Assembly: GCA_035759925.1 (NCBI GenBank) | Contig: DASTTY010000045.1 | Location: 1-64,000 of the forward strand | Direction: 5' to 3' | Length of the DNA: 64,000 nt | Source of the DNA: RHKX01 sp035759925 | Lineage (GTDB): Bacteria; Actinomycetota; Thermoleophilia; Solirubrobacterales; 70-9 | Part shown: piece after piece, positions 43,664 to 51,595 of the stretch | Position numbering within the stretch: the first letter of the stretch is position 1 | Layout of the letters: each line of letters opens with the position of its first letter | Notes under the pieces: generated by a model | Told to the model about the DNA's origin: nothing | The model's database searches: none | The model's input: only the letters and a program-made list of their open reading frames with translations | Program-made: the position numbers and the translations under genes

Positions 43664-46600
43664 ATGGAGAGCGTGACGTCAGCGGGCAGCGAGGCCCAGG
43701 CGACGAACGGACGCGTGATCGCGGTGGAGGCCCCCGCCACCGGCGCGACGCTCGCCGAGGTCCCCGACCTCGACCGGAGCGCAGTCGAGGCGATCGTCGC
43801 CGCCGCCCGCGTCGCCCAGCCGGGCTGGTGGGAGGCCGGGTTCGCCGAGCGGGCGCGGATCCTGATGGCGGCTCGGGCCTGGCTGGTCGCCAACGGCAAC
43901 CGGGTCGTCGAGACGATCTGCGGCGAGACCGGCAAGACGGCCGACGAGACGCTGTTCGCCGAGCTCGGCTACGGGGTCTCGGCGCTCGAGTTCTGGGCGA
44001 AGCGGGCCCCGGAGATGCTCGCCGACGAGGTCGTGGAGACGGCGGCGCCGTCGGTCCGCGGCGGCCGCCGGCTCGAGGTCCGCTACGAGCCGGCCGGCGT
44101 CGTCGCCGTGATCGGCCCCTGGAACTTCCCGCTGATCAACTCCTTCGGCGACTGCATCCCGGCGCTCGCGGCAGGCAACGCGGTCGTCCTGAAGCCGTCG
44201 GAGGTGACGCCGCTGACGTCGCTTCTGATGGCCGAGATGCTCGCCGAGGCCGGCATCCCCGAGGGCGTCTTCGCGGTCGCGACCGGGCGGGGCGAGACCG
44301 GATCGGCACTCGTCGACCTCGCCGACTACGTGATGTTCACGGGCTCGGTCGAGACCGGCAAGAAGGTGATGGCGCAGGCGGCGGAGACGCTGACGCCGGT
44401 CAGCCTCGAGCTCGGCGGCAAGGACCCGATGATCGTCCTCGCCGACGCCGACCTCGACCGGGCAGTCAACGCCGCGATCACCTACGGGCTCGGCAACAGC
44501 GGCCAGGTCTGCATCTCGGTCGAGCGGATCTACGTCGAGGACGCCGTCCACGACGAGTTCGTGGAGCGGCTGACCGCGGCGGTCGAATCGCTGCGGCAGG
44601 GACCGCCGGGCGAGCTCGGCACCGTCGACGTCGGCGCGATCATCTTCCCGCCCCAGCTCGACCTGATCGATGCCCACGTTCGCGACGCCGTCGAGCGCGG
44701 CGCGCAGGTGCGGACGGGCGGCAGGGCCGGCGCCGGGCCGGGTCGCTTCTACGAGCCGACGGTCCTGACCGGCGTCGACCATTCGATGCTCTGCATGAAC
44801 GAGGAGACGTTCGGGCCGACCCTGCCGGTGATGCGGGTCGCCGACGCCGAGGAGGCGGTCGCGCTCGCCAACGACGGCCGCTACGGCCTGCAAGCGTCGG
44901 TCTGGACGCGAGACACCAGACGCGGCGAGGTGCTCGCGCGGCGGGTCGAGGCGGGCGTCGTCTGCGTAAACGACGCCCAGCTCAACTACTCGGCGCTGGA
45001 GCTGCCGATGGGCGGCTGGAAGCAGTCGGGGCTGGGCTCCCGGCACGGCGCCGACGGGATCCGCAAGTACACGCGCCGGCAGTCGATCCTGGTCACGCCG
45101 GGCTACGCGCCGGCGCGCGAGGTCCACATGCTCCCCTACATCGGCGCGGTCACCGCCGAGGTCTCCGACGCGCTCTCCGCCTACGCGGCGAGCGAGCTCT
45201 TCGACGACGGCCAGCGGGAGACTCTGGCGGCGCTCTGCGACACCTGGGTGCCGTCGCTCGAGGCGCCCGACGGCGAGGATCCGACCGGCTTCTGGGCGCG
45301 TTCGGCGAGCGATTACGCGGTCCCGATCGGAGTCGAGCTCGGGCTGCTCGAGTCGGGGGCACCGGCCGAGCAGCTCGCCGGCCTCCGCGGCCTCCTCGAC
45401 GCGATCGCCGCCGAGGGGATGGCAGCCGCCGTCCCGCAGGAGGCGCGCGAGGCGATCGTCGCCGCCTTCATGGCCGATCCGGAGGCGGCGGCCGGCCTCG
45501 ACGCCCTGCGCGGGATCTGCCTGTCGCTTCACTATGCGCTCCCCGACGCCGGCACCGGGATCAACCCGAACTGGCCGGGGATCGGCTATCCGGGGCCGCA
45601 GGCGCTGCCGAAACCGGCCGCCGACGTCGAGCGGCCGATCACGCCGATCGTCCCGGCCGAGGACCTGACGCTGAGCGCTGATGCGGTCGTGGTCGGCTCG
45701 GGAGCAGGGGGAGGGGTGATCGCCGCCGAGCTCGCCGCCGCCGGCAAGCAGGTCTGCGTCCTCGAGATGGGCGGCTACCACGACGAGTCGGAGTTCAACG
45801 GCCTCGAGCTCTGGGCCTATCGGAACATCTTCCTGAACGGCGGCCCGTTCGCGACCGCCGACGGCTCGGTCTCGATCCAGGCGGGATCGGCGCTCGGCGG
45901 CGGCACCGTCCTCAACTGGACGAACTGCCTGCGGACCACCGACCACGTCCGCGCCGAGTGGGCGGCGCACGGCCTCGAGGGGATCGACGGCGCCGACTAC
46001 GACGCCGACATGGACTCGGTCTGGGAACGGCTCGGCGTGACCGGGGATTGCAGTGACCTGAACGGGCCGCACCGGCTCCTCCAGAAGGGCTGCGAGGCCC
46101 GCGGCCTCGACTTCCGGGGGATCACCAGGAACACCGACCCGGCGACCTACGATCCGGTCACCGCCGGCTACATGGGCTTCGGCGACCAGTCCGGCTCGAA
46201 GCGCTCGACCGCGAAGACCTACCTCGCCGACGCGGCCGCGAATGGCGCCGACTTCGTCGTCCATTGCCGGGTCGAGCGGATCCTCGTCGAGGACGGCCGC
46301 ACGGTCGGCGTCGAGGCCGTCTACCTCGACCCCGACGGACGGACGGCCTCGGTGACGGTGCGGGCGCCGACAGTCGTCGTCGCCTGCGGCTCGGTCGAGT
46401 CGCCGGCACTGCTCCTCCGCAGCGGGATCGGCGGCCCCGCCGCCGGTGACTACCTCCGCCTGCACCCGACGAGCGTCGTCTTCGGCTACCACGAGGAGCC
46501 GCAGGACCCGTGGTGGGGGCCACCGCAGGCCGCGCTCTCGCACGAGTTCGAGGACCTCGACGACGGCTACGGCTTCCTGATCGAGTGCGCTCAGCACACG

Positions 46601-47155
46601 ACCGGTCTGACCGCGGCGGCGCTGCCGTGGCGGTCCGGGCGCGATCACAAGGAGGGGATGGCGAAGTACCGGCACGGCGCCGGCTTCATCAACCTGACCC
46701 GCGATCGCGGTCACGGTCGGGTGACGGTGGACGCCGGTGGAAGGCCGGTCCTCCACTACCCGGTCCGCGACGAGCTCGACGTTGCTCACCTCCATCGCGG
46801 CATCGCCGAGATGGCACGGATCATGGCGGCGAGCGGGGTCGAGGAGATGCAGGCGCTGAGCCGCCTCGCACCGGTCTGGCGGCGCGGCGAGGACCTCGAG
46901 GAGTTCATCGCCACCGTCGGACGCCTGTCGATCCCCGATCGCGAGGTCGGCCTGTTCAGCGCCCACCAGATGGGGACCTGCCGGATGGGCGCCGATCCGG
47001 CAACCTCGGTGGCGGGCCCGTGGGGCGAGCTCCACGACGTCGGCGGCGTCTGGATCGGCGACGCCAGTGCCTTCCCGACCGCCTCCGGGACGAACCCGAT
47101 GTTCACGACGATGTCGCTGGCACACCGGACCGCCCGGGCGATCCTCGCCGGCTGA
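43664..47155 (+). CDS. Aldehyde dehydrogenase fused to a long-chain-alcohol-oxidase-like GMC oxidoreductase
   Basis: A 1163-residue three-part protein. Residues ~20-485 are an aldehyde dehydrogenase with Glu249 (SLELGGKDP) and Cys283 (GNSGQVCISV), spaced 34 as in the family. Residues ~490-640 match the small domain at the front of long-chain alcohol oxidases (DDGQRETLAALCDTWVPSLE, GICLSLHYALPD). From ~670 a GMC flavoprotein follows: AVVVGSGAGGGVIAAELAAA binds FAD, HQMGTCRMG and the final GTNPMFTTMS hold the His/Asn pair. One chain could thus oxidise an alcohol to the aldehyde and then the acid. No signal peptide. A coupled SDR gene follows. Confidence 0.88.
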   Translation: MESVTSAGSEAQATNGRVIAVEAPATGATLAEVPDLDRSAVEAIVAAARVAQPGWWEAGFAERARILMAARAWLVANGNRVVETICGETGKTADETLFAELGYGVSALEFWAKRAPEMLADEVVETAAPSVRGGRRLEVRYEPAGVVAVIGPWNFPLINSFGDCIPALAAGNAVVLKPSEVTPLTSLLMAEMLAEAGIPEGVFAVATGRGETGSALVDLADYVMFTGSVETGKKVMAQAAETLTPVSLELGGKDPMIVLADADLDRAVNAAITYGLGNSGQVCISVERIYVEDAVHDEFVERLTAAVESLRQGPPGELGTVDVGAIIFPPQLDLIDAHVRDAVERGAQVRTGGRAGAGPGRFYEPTVLTGVDHSMLCMNEETFGPTLPVMRVADAEEAVALANDGRYGLQASVWTRDTRRGEVLARRVEAGVVCVNDAQLNYSALELPMGGWKQSGLGSRHGADGIRKYTRRQSILVTPGYAPAREVHMLPYIGAVTAEVSDALSAYAASELFDDGQRETLAALCDTWVPSLEAPDGEDPTGFWARSASDYAVPIGVELGLLESGAPAEQLAGLRGLLDAIAAEGMAAAVPQEAREAIVAAFMADPEAAAGLDALRGICLSLHYALPDAGTGINPNWPGIGYPGPQALPKPAADVERPITPIVPAEDLTLSADAVVVGSGAGGGVIAAELAAAGKQVCVLEMGGYHDESEFNGLELWAYRNIFLNGGPFATADGSVSIQAGSALGGGTVLNWTNCLRTTDHVRAEWAAHGLEGIDGADYDADMDSVWERLGVTGDCSDLNGPHRLLQKGCEARGLDFRGITRNTDPATYDPVTAGYMGFGDQSGSKRSTAKTYLADAAANGADFVVHCRVERILVEDGRTVGVEAVYLDPDGRTASVTVRAPTVVVACGSVESPALLLRSGIGGPAAGDYLRLHPTSVVFGYHEEPQDPWWGPPQAALSHEFEDLDDGYGFLIECAQHTTGLTAAALPWRSGRDHKEGMAKYRHGAGFINLTRDRGHGRVTVDAGGRPVLHYPVRDELDVAHLHRGIAEMARIMAASGVEEMQALSRLAPVWRRGEDLEEFIATVGRLSIPDREVGLFSAHQMGTCRMGADPATSVAGPWGELHDVGGVWIGDASAFPTASGTNPMFTTMSLAHRTARAILAG

Positions 47156-47159
47156 GACC

Positions 47160-48188
47160 GTGGCGGGAGCTGCTGCCTCGGATCTCACCGTCGCGGTCAC
47201 CGGGCCGACCGGCGACATCGGCATCGCCGCGCTGCGGGCGCTCGACGCCTCGCCGGCGGTGGCGAAGGTGATCGGAATGGCGCGCCGCCCGTTCGACCCG
47301 GCTGCCCACGGCCTCTCCGACAAGGTCGTATATCAGCGCGGCGACGTCCTCGACCGCCCCTCCGTCGACTCGCTCGTCGACGGCGCCGACGTCGTCGTCC
47401 ACCTCGCCTTCATCATCATCGGCGACCCCGACGAGGCGCAGCGGATCAACACCGAGGGCAGCCGGAACGTCTTCGACGCGACAGTCGAGGCGGGTGCGAG
47501 GCGCCTCGTCTACACCTCGTCGGTCGCCGCCTACGGGTTCCACGCCGACAATCCGCAGCCGCTGACCGAGGAGGTGCCGCCGCGCGGCTCCGAGGACTTC
47601 TACTACTCGGCGCACAAGGCCGAGCTCGAGCGCGTCCTCGACGACGCGATCGCCGGCTCCGGCACCGAGGCGTACGTCTTCCGTCCCTGCATCGTCGCCG
47701 GCGCCGGAGCGCTCACCCTGATCGAGACGACCGTTCGCCTGCTGCCGATCTACGGCCAGCTCCGGCTCGCCCGCCGGGCGCTCGACCAGATCCCGTTCCT
47801 CGGCCCGGTCCTGCCCGATCCCGGCGCCGAGTTCCAGCTCGTCCACACGCTCGACGTGGCGTCGGCGCTGCGTGCCGCGGTCGAGGGCGCCGGACCGCCC
47901 GGCCGCTACAACCTCGCCGGGCCGGGATCGATGAGCATCGCCCGGATGGCGCGGGCCTGCGGTTGGTGGTCGGTTCCGGTTCCGGGCGCTGCCGTCGCGG
48001 CGCTCAGCGAGGTCGCCAACCGGATCCCGGGGCTGCCTCCCGAAGTCGAGTGGCTGAACGCATTCCGGGCGCCGACGATGATGGAGACCAGAAAGGCCCG
48101 CGACGAGCTCGGCTGGACGCCGGAATGGGATGCCGAGGCAACGATGCGGGAGACGGTCAGCGGCGCCCGCGAGGCCGGCGTCCTCTGA
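47160..48188 (+). CDS. NAD-dependent epimerase/dehydratase-type SDR
   Basis: A 342-residue extended short-chain dehydrogenase: TVAVTGPTGDIGIAALRAL binds NAD(P), DVVVHLAFI and RRLVYTSSVAAYG are conserved strands, and FYYSAHKAELERVL holds the Tyr-x3-Lys pair. It likely acts on a sugar nucleotide, sterol-like or lipid substrate. GTG at 47160 is 4 bases after the fusion gene stop, so the two are probably co-transcribed and act on related substrates (inference). It converges on the antiporter gene. Confidence 0.83.
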   Translation: MAGAAASDLTVAVTGPTGDIGIAALRALDASPAVAKVIGMARRPFDPAAHGLSDKVVYQRGDVLDRPSVDSLVDGADVVVHLAFIIIGDPDEAQRINTEGSRNVFDATVEAGARRLVYTSSVAAYGFHADNPQPLTEEVPPRGSEDFYYSAHKAELERVLDDAIAGSGTEAYVFRPCIVAGAGALTLIETTVRLLPIYGQLRLARRALDQIPFLGPVLPDPGAEFQLVHTLDVASALRAAVEGAGPPGRYNLAGPGSMSIARMARACGWWSVPVPGAAVAALSEVANRIPGLPPEVEWLNAFRAPTMMETRKARDELGWTPEWDAEATMRETVSGAREAGVL

Positions 48189-48206
48189 GCGCTGTGGCGG
48201 GGACTG

Positions 48207-49556
48207 TCAGCCCTCCGGCTCCGGGCGCGGCTCCTTGCCGCCGCCGCCCCGGCTCGTCCAGCGCAGTCGCCGCTTCGCCAGATCGGACCCCGGCTCGGGG
48301 AGCAGCGCCCGGCTGAACGGAGCCGCGGTCGTGCCGTGGACGACGATCGAGACGAGAACGCAGACGAACGCGGTCCAGACGATCACGTTGGTCGCCGGGC
48401 CGGGAAGCTGGACGGCGGCGCCCGCGGCGGCGGCGTAGTAGATCGAGCCGATGCCGCGGACCCCGAACCAGCCGAGGAAGAACCGCTCCCGGGTCGGGAC
48501 GTTTCGCGATCCGGCCATCGCGATCGCCACCGAGAGCGGCCTGATCACGAGCAGTAGGACCGGGACGAGCAGCCATCCCGACCAGCCCGGCGCCTGCAGG
48601 CCGCTGAGCGAGAGCATGCTCCCGAACAGCAGGATCACGGTCAGCTCGCCGATCTTCTCGACCGTCTCGGCGCCCTGGTGGACGGGGCCGTTGAGCTCGT
48701 GGGTGCGCTCGAAGCGCCGGAACGCCACCCCGCCCGCGAACGCGGCGACGAAGCCGTAGGCGCCGGCGACCTCGGTCAGCCCGTAGATCGCCAGTACGGT
48801 CGGGATCGCGAGCCAGCCGTCGAAGGTCGTCGACAGCAGCCGCCGCTCGCGCAGCCGTACGGCGAGGGCGGCAACGCCGTAGCCGACCAGGCCGCCGATC
48901 AGTAACGCGGCGACGAGCGCGTAGAGGACATCGGCGAGCAGCCAGTCGCCGATCCAGTCGGTCCCGCCGGGGTCGAGCATGAACAGCCCTGCGAAGAAGA
49001 ACGGGAACGCGAGCCCGTCGTTCAGGCCGGCCTCGCCGGTGATCGAGAAGTTCGGCTCCTGCTCTTCCTCGTCGCCGGGAGGGCCGACGCCGACGTCGCC
49101 GGCGAGGACTGGGTCCGTCGGGGCGAGGACGGCGCCGAGGACGACGGCGGCGCCGACCGACAGTCCCATCACCTCGTGGCCGAAGATCGCGACGCCGGCG
49201 ATCGTCAGCGGCATCGCGATCAGCAGCAGGCGGGCGACTCCCGACCACGAGCGGCGGGTGAAGGCGCGATCGAGCTTCAGGCCGGCACCGAACAGGGCGA
49301 TGATCAACGCGAGCTCGCTGATCCGCTCGATCAACTCGGCATCCTCGATGGGCTTCAGCCAGTCGAGTCCGATCAGCTCGATCGCAAGAGCGGCGACGGC
49401 GCCGAGCCCGAGGTAGATGATGCTCGCGGAGAACGCCCGGTCGCCCTGATGGGAGAGGGCGCCGATCGCCGCGAACAGCGCGATCGCGCAGAAGACGAGG
49501 CCGATCGCATAGAGGTCGGCGAATGCGAATCCGCGCTCGGCGGCGGTCACGATCAT
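48207..49556 (-). CDS. CPA1-type Na+/H+ antiporter (NhaP-like)
   Basis: A 449-residue protein with about twelve membrane helices; VLAPTDPVLAGDVGVG carries the transport aspartate, ITGEAGLNDGLAFPFFF is the next conserved block, and FLGWFGVRGIGSIYYAAAA is the typical late segment. It exchanges Na+ or K+ for H+. ATG at 49556 follows the second tetR stop by 14 bases, so it appears to be transcribed with the two regulators. Confidence 0.88.
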   Translation of the reverse strand: MIVTAAERGFAFADLYAIGLVFCAIALFAAIGALSHQGDRAFSASIIYLGLGAVAALAIELIGLDWLKPIEDAELIERISELALIIALFGAGLKLDRAFTRRSWSGVARLLLIAMPLTIAGVAIFGHEVMGLSVGAAVVLGAVLAPTDPVLAGDVGVGPPGDEEEQEPNFSITGEAGLNDGLAFPFFFAGLFMLDPGGTDWIGDWLLADVLYALVAALLIGGLVGYGVAALAVRLRERRLLSTTFDGWLAIPTVLAIYGLTEVAGAYGFVAAFAGGVAFRRFERTHELNGPVHQGAETVEKIGELTVILLFGSMLSLSGLQAPGWSGWLLVPVLLLVIRPLSVAIAMAGSRNVPTRERFFLGWFGVRGIGSIYYAAAAGAAVQLPGPATNVIVWTAFVCVLVSIVVHGTTAAPFSRALLPEPGSDLAKRRLRWTSRGGGGKEPRPEPEG

Positions 49557-49570
49557 CGTCCGGGGCCTGT

Positions 49571-50137
49571 CTACCCGGCCAGCAGGACCGCGATCAGGGT
49601 GTCGCCGGCGAGCTGGACTGCCTCCTCGATGCTGCACGCCCCGGCATCGACTTCGTTGATCGCGGTGAACGTGACCGCCTGGATGACGCTGCGGAGCCAC
49701 TCGACCGGCATGTCGCCACGAATCGTTCCCCGTTCGCGGGCGGTCGCGAGAAACCGGCGTGCGGGGCTCGTGTCGTCGACCTTGAACGCCTCATAGGCTG
49801 CGCTCTGTCCGTCCCGGGCCGCGAACAGGCGCCCGTAGCGGAGCGCAAGGTCGATCGAGGCGGCGCTGAGCCCGCGGATCGCGATCTCCGGGTCGGGATC
49901 GGCGACTGCGGCCATCGTCTCCACGCGGGCGGTGTCGATGATCGCGGCGGTGACGGCCTCGAGCAGGCTCTCGCGGCTCGGGAAGTGCCGGTAGATCGTG
50001 GTCCGGCCGATGCCCGAGGCATCGGCGATCTCCTGGACGCTCGCCTGCGGATCGCGGCCCAACAGCTCGATGGCGATCTCGAGGACGACCCGCCGGTTGC
50101 GCTCGGCGTCGCTGCGGAGTTGCTCGTCGGAGCTCAT
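49571..50137 (-). CDS. TetR-family regulator (second of a tandem pair)
   Basis: A 188-residue repressor with an N-terminal helix-turn-helix (VQEIADASGIGRTTIYRHFP) and a helical C-terminal ligand domain ending LAGDTLIAVLLAG. It is paralogous to the regulator encoded just upstream and to the one at 61.8-62.4 kb, and overlaps the upstream stop (ATGA). It probably controls the downstream antiporter gene; the inducer is unknown. Confidence 0.88.
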   Translation of the reverse strand: MSSDEQLRSDAERNRRVVLEIAIELLGRDPQASVQEIADASGIGRTTIYRHFPSRESLLEAVTAAIIDTARVETMAAVADPDPEIAIRGLSAASIDLALRYGRLFAARDGQSAAYEAFKVDDTSPARRFLATARERGTIRGDMPVEWLRSVIQAVTFTAINEVDAGACSIEEAVQLAGDTLIAVLLAG

Positions 50138-50706
50138 CGCGACGGGGCCGCTATCGCGACCAGGGTGTCCCCGAGAAGCTCGGGTGCATCCTCGCGGTCG
50201 ATCCGGCCGGCGAGGACGTCTCCGATCATCGCGGTCATCACCTCGAACTGGGCCTTGGCGATCCAAGCGACCGGCTGATCGCCGCGGATCTCGCCGCGCT
50301 GCTGGGCCGCGTTGAGGAAATCCCACAGCGGCGCGCCGCGGTCGCCGGTCATCCGCATCGCGGCCGCCCTCGCCTCCTCTCGGTGCGAGTACAGGAACCG
50401 GTAGCGGAGGCCGAACTCGATGCCGAGCTCGCCGATCGCGCAGAGCGCATCCTCGACCCCGTCAGCGTTCGCGAGGATCTCCTCGATCGCCGTGATGCCC
50501 CGTCCGATGACATCGGCCGCAACCGCGTCGAACAGCTCGTCGCGGCTCGCGAAATGGCGATAGACGGTCGAGCGGCCGAGGCCGGCCGCATCGGCGATCT
50601 CCTGCATGCCCGCCTCCGGATCATCGGGCAGCAATCCGGCCGCGGCATCGATGACCGCCTGCCGGTTCTGCACCGCATCGCGGCGCTGCACCGCCTCCGA
50701 TTCCAT
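50134..50706 (-). CDS. TetR-family regulator (first of a tandem pair)
   Basis: A 190-residue TetR protein: helix-turn-helix MQEIADAAGLGRSTVYRHFA, C-terminal domain ending LLGDTLVAIAAPSR. Sequence and layout mirror the neighbouring TetR and the 62-kb TetR, suggesting duplications. Upstream lies AAACGGAACATAG, close in sequence to GTGGAACAATAC upstream of the 62-kb paralogue, a possible shared operator half-site. Confidence 0.88.
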   Translation of the reverse strand: MESEAVQRRDAVQNRQAVIDAAAGLLPDDPEAGMQEIADAAGLGRSTVYRHFASRDELFDAVAADVIGRGITAIEEILANADGVEDALCAIGELGIEFGLRYRFLYSHREEARAAAMRMTGDRGAPLWDFLNAAQQRGEIRGDQPVAWIAKAQFEVMTAMIGDVLAGRIDREDAPELLGDTLVAIAAPSR

Positions 50707-50772
50707 TCGCAGACCGATGATATGGGCGCCTCCCGTGTCCCCGCGTAACCGGGATGCTATGTTCCGTTTCTA

Positions 50773-50817
50773 GGCGTTCGGTGTCGTTCCCCCGCGGCAT
50801 CGGACGCCTTCTTTTTT
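50773..50817 (+). ncRNA. C-rich-loop hairpin with T-run between tetR and tRNA-Glu (candidate small RNA 3' end)
   Basis: GGCGTTCGGTG (50773-50783) pairs with CATCGGACGCC (50798-50808) over 11 positions including G-T pairs; the 14-base loop contains CCCCC, and TTCTTTTTT follows, as in a plus-strand terminator. No plus-strand gene ends here, so it may finish a short transcript from the tetR-tRNA gap. A close copy lies at 62475-62512. Confidence 0.4.
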
Positions 50818-50820
50818 CGC

Positions 50821-50849
50821 TTCACCCGCGATCTGCCCGTTGCTAGACT
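50821..50849 (+). promoter_or_regulatory. Promoter of tRNA-Glu
   Basis: TTCACC (50821-50826), a 17-base spacer, TAGACT (50844-50849), 11 bases before the tRNA. Confidence 0.5.
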
Positions 50850-50860
50850 GCCCGTCCCTC

Positions 50861-50933
50861 GCCGCTATCGTCTAGGGGACTAGGACGCCGGATTCTCAGT
50901 CCGGAAACCGGGGTTCGAATCCCCGTAGCGGTA
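50861..50933 (+). tRNA. tRNA-Glu (anticodon CTC)
   Basis: A 73-base cloverleaf: acceptor GCCGCTA with TAGCGGT, D arm starting GTCTAGG, anticodon stem CCGGA/TCCGG with loop TTCTCAG (anticodon CTC, 50895-50897), T arm CGGGG TTCGAAT CCCCG and discriminator A. The 3' CCA is not encoded. It reads GAG codons. Confidence 0.95.
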
Positions 50934-50942
50934 CCTACGGAG

Positions 50943-50968
50943 CCCGCAGACCAAGCGGGTTTCTCTCG
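50943..50968 (+). terminator. Terminator of tRNA-Glu
   Basis: CCCGC (50943-50947) pairs with GCGGG (50955-50959) around a 7-base loop and is followed by TTTCTCTC. Confidence 0.65.
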
Positions 50969-50986
50969 TTCCGGGGGACAGCCCGC

Positions 50987-51160
50987 TCAATACCACTTGC
51001 CGCGAGCGAAACCGCCGAAGGCGATCAGTCCGATCAGGATCAGGACGATCCCGAGGATGAGGCTCCAGAAGAGCGCGACGATGATCCCGACGATGACGAG
51101 GATGCCTCCGAGCGAGATGCCGCCGATGCCTCCGCGGCCTTCAGGTGTTGACGTGGCCAT
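50987..51160 (-). CDS. Small hydrophobic membrane protein (57 residues)
   Basis: Residues 1-13 are Gly-rich (TPEGRGGIGGI), then hydrophobic segments GGILVIVGIIVALFW and LILGIVLILIGLIAFGGF, ending ARGKWY. It resembles the short membrane proteins at 6.7 and 13.7 kb in character but not in sequence. AAAGGAG lies about 8 bases before the ATG at 51160. It follows the 91-residue gene by 49 bases and likely shares its stress-type promoter. Function unknown. Confidence 0.65.
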   Translation of the reverse strand: MATSTPEGRGGIGGISLGGILVIVGIIVALFWSLILGIVLILIGLIAFGGFARGKWY

Positions 51161-51209
51161 GCTTCTTCTCCTTTGTCATTGAGAGGTCCAGTTGGCCCTC
51201 GAGCGCGGT

Positions 51210-51485
51210 TCAGGCCGGAGCATCGCTCGGACCCGAACGCTCGCCGGGGCCAGGCCGGCGAATCTTTCGGAACAGGACGATCAGGCGGTCCTCGTCCTCG
51301 GGGCCCAGGTTCGACCGGCTTCCCTTCGACTTGATGGCCAGGTCACGGACCTCGCGGCGCTCGTCCGGCGAGAGCCGGTTCCAGTACTTGCGGCCCTCCG
51401 TGTTCAGCCAGAGGATCGCGGCCAGGACCTTGCGCCACGGCACTTTCCGGACGGCACTGATCGCTTGTATCACCCATGCCGGCAT
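51210..51485 (-). CDS. Conserved hypothetical protein (91 residues)
   Basis: A basic, partly amphipathic protein: VIQAISAVRKVPWRKVLAAI, then NTEGRKYWNRLSPDERREVR and a charged tail with LGPEDEDRLIVLFRKIRR. The middle resembles small actinobacterial proteins of unknown function. GGGGAGG precedes the ATG. Its promoter region is shared, divergently, with the DUF892 gene, and both carry GGGTAG boxes. Confidence 0.65.
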   Translation of the reverse strand: MPAWVIQAISAVRKVPWRKVLAAILWLNTEGRKYWNRLSPDERREVRDLAIKSKGSRSNLGPEDEDRLIVLFRKIRRPGPGERSGPSDAPA

Positions 51486-51499
51486 CTTCGTCCTCCCCG

Positions 51500-51554
51500 C
51501 TACCCCTTGTGCGGAGTCCCAATAACCGAGGTTGAGGGAGCGGTCGGCGGGTAG
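51500..51554. promoter_or_regulatory. Divergent SigB/SigF-type stress promoters
   Basis: Plus strand: GGTTG (51530-51534), 14 bases, GGGTAG (51549-51554). Minus strand: GGTTA (51527-51523), 17 bases, GGGTAG (51505-51500). The two -35 boxes lie back to back, so one stress sigma factor could drive both directions. Confidence 0.42.
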
Positions 51555-51595
51555 GAGGTCGCATGGCTGAACGCGATGAGCGAAGGAGGCGACCG

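Noticed and set aside
43679..47323. Long open frame on the minus strand opposite the alcohol oxidase fusion
   Set aside because: Composition is Arg/Asp/Gly-rich without motifs, as expected for the complement of a GC-rich gene.
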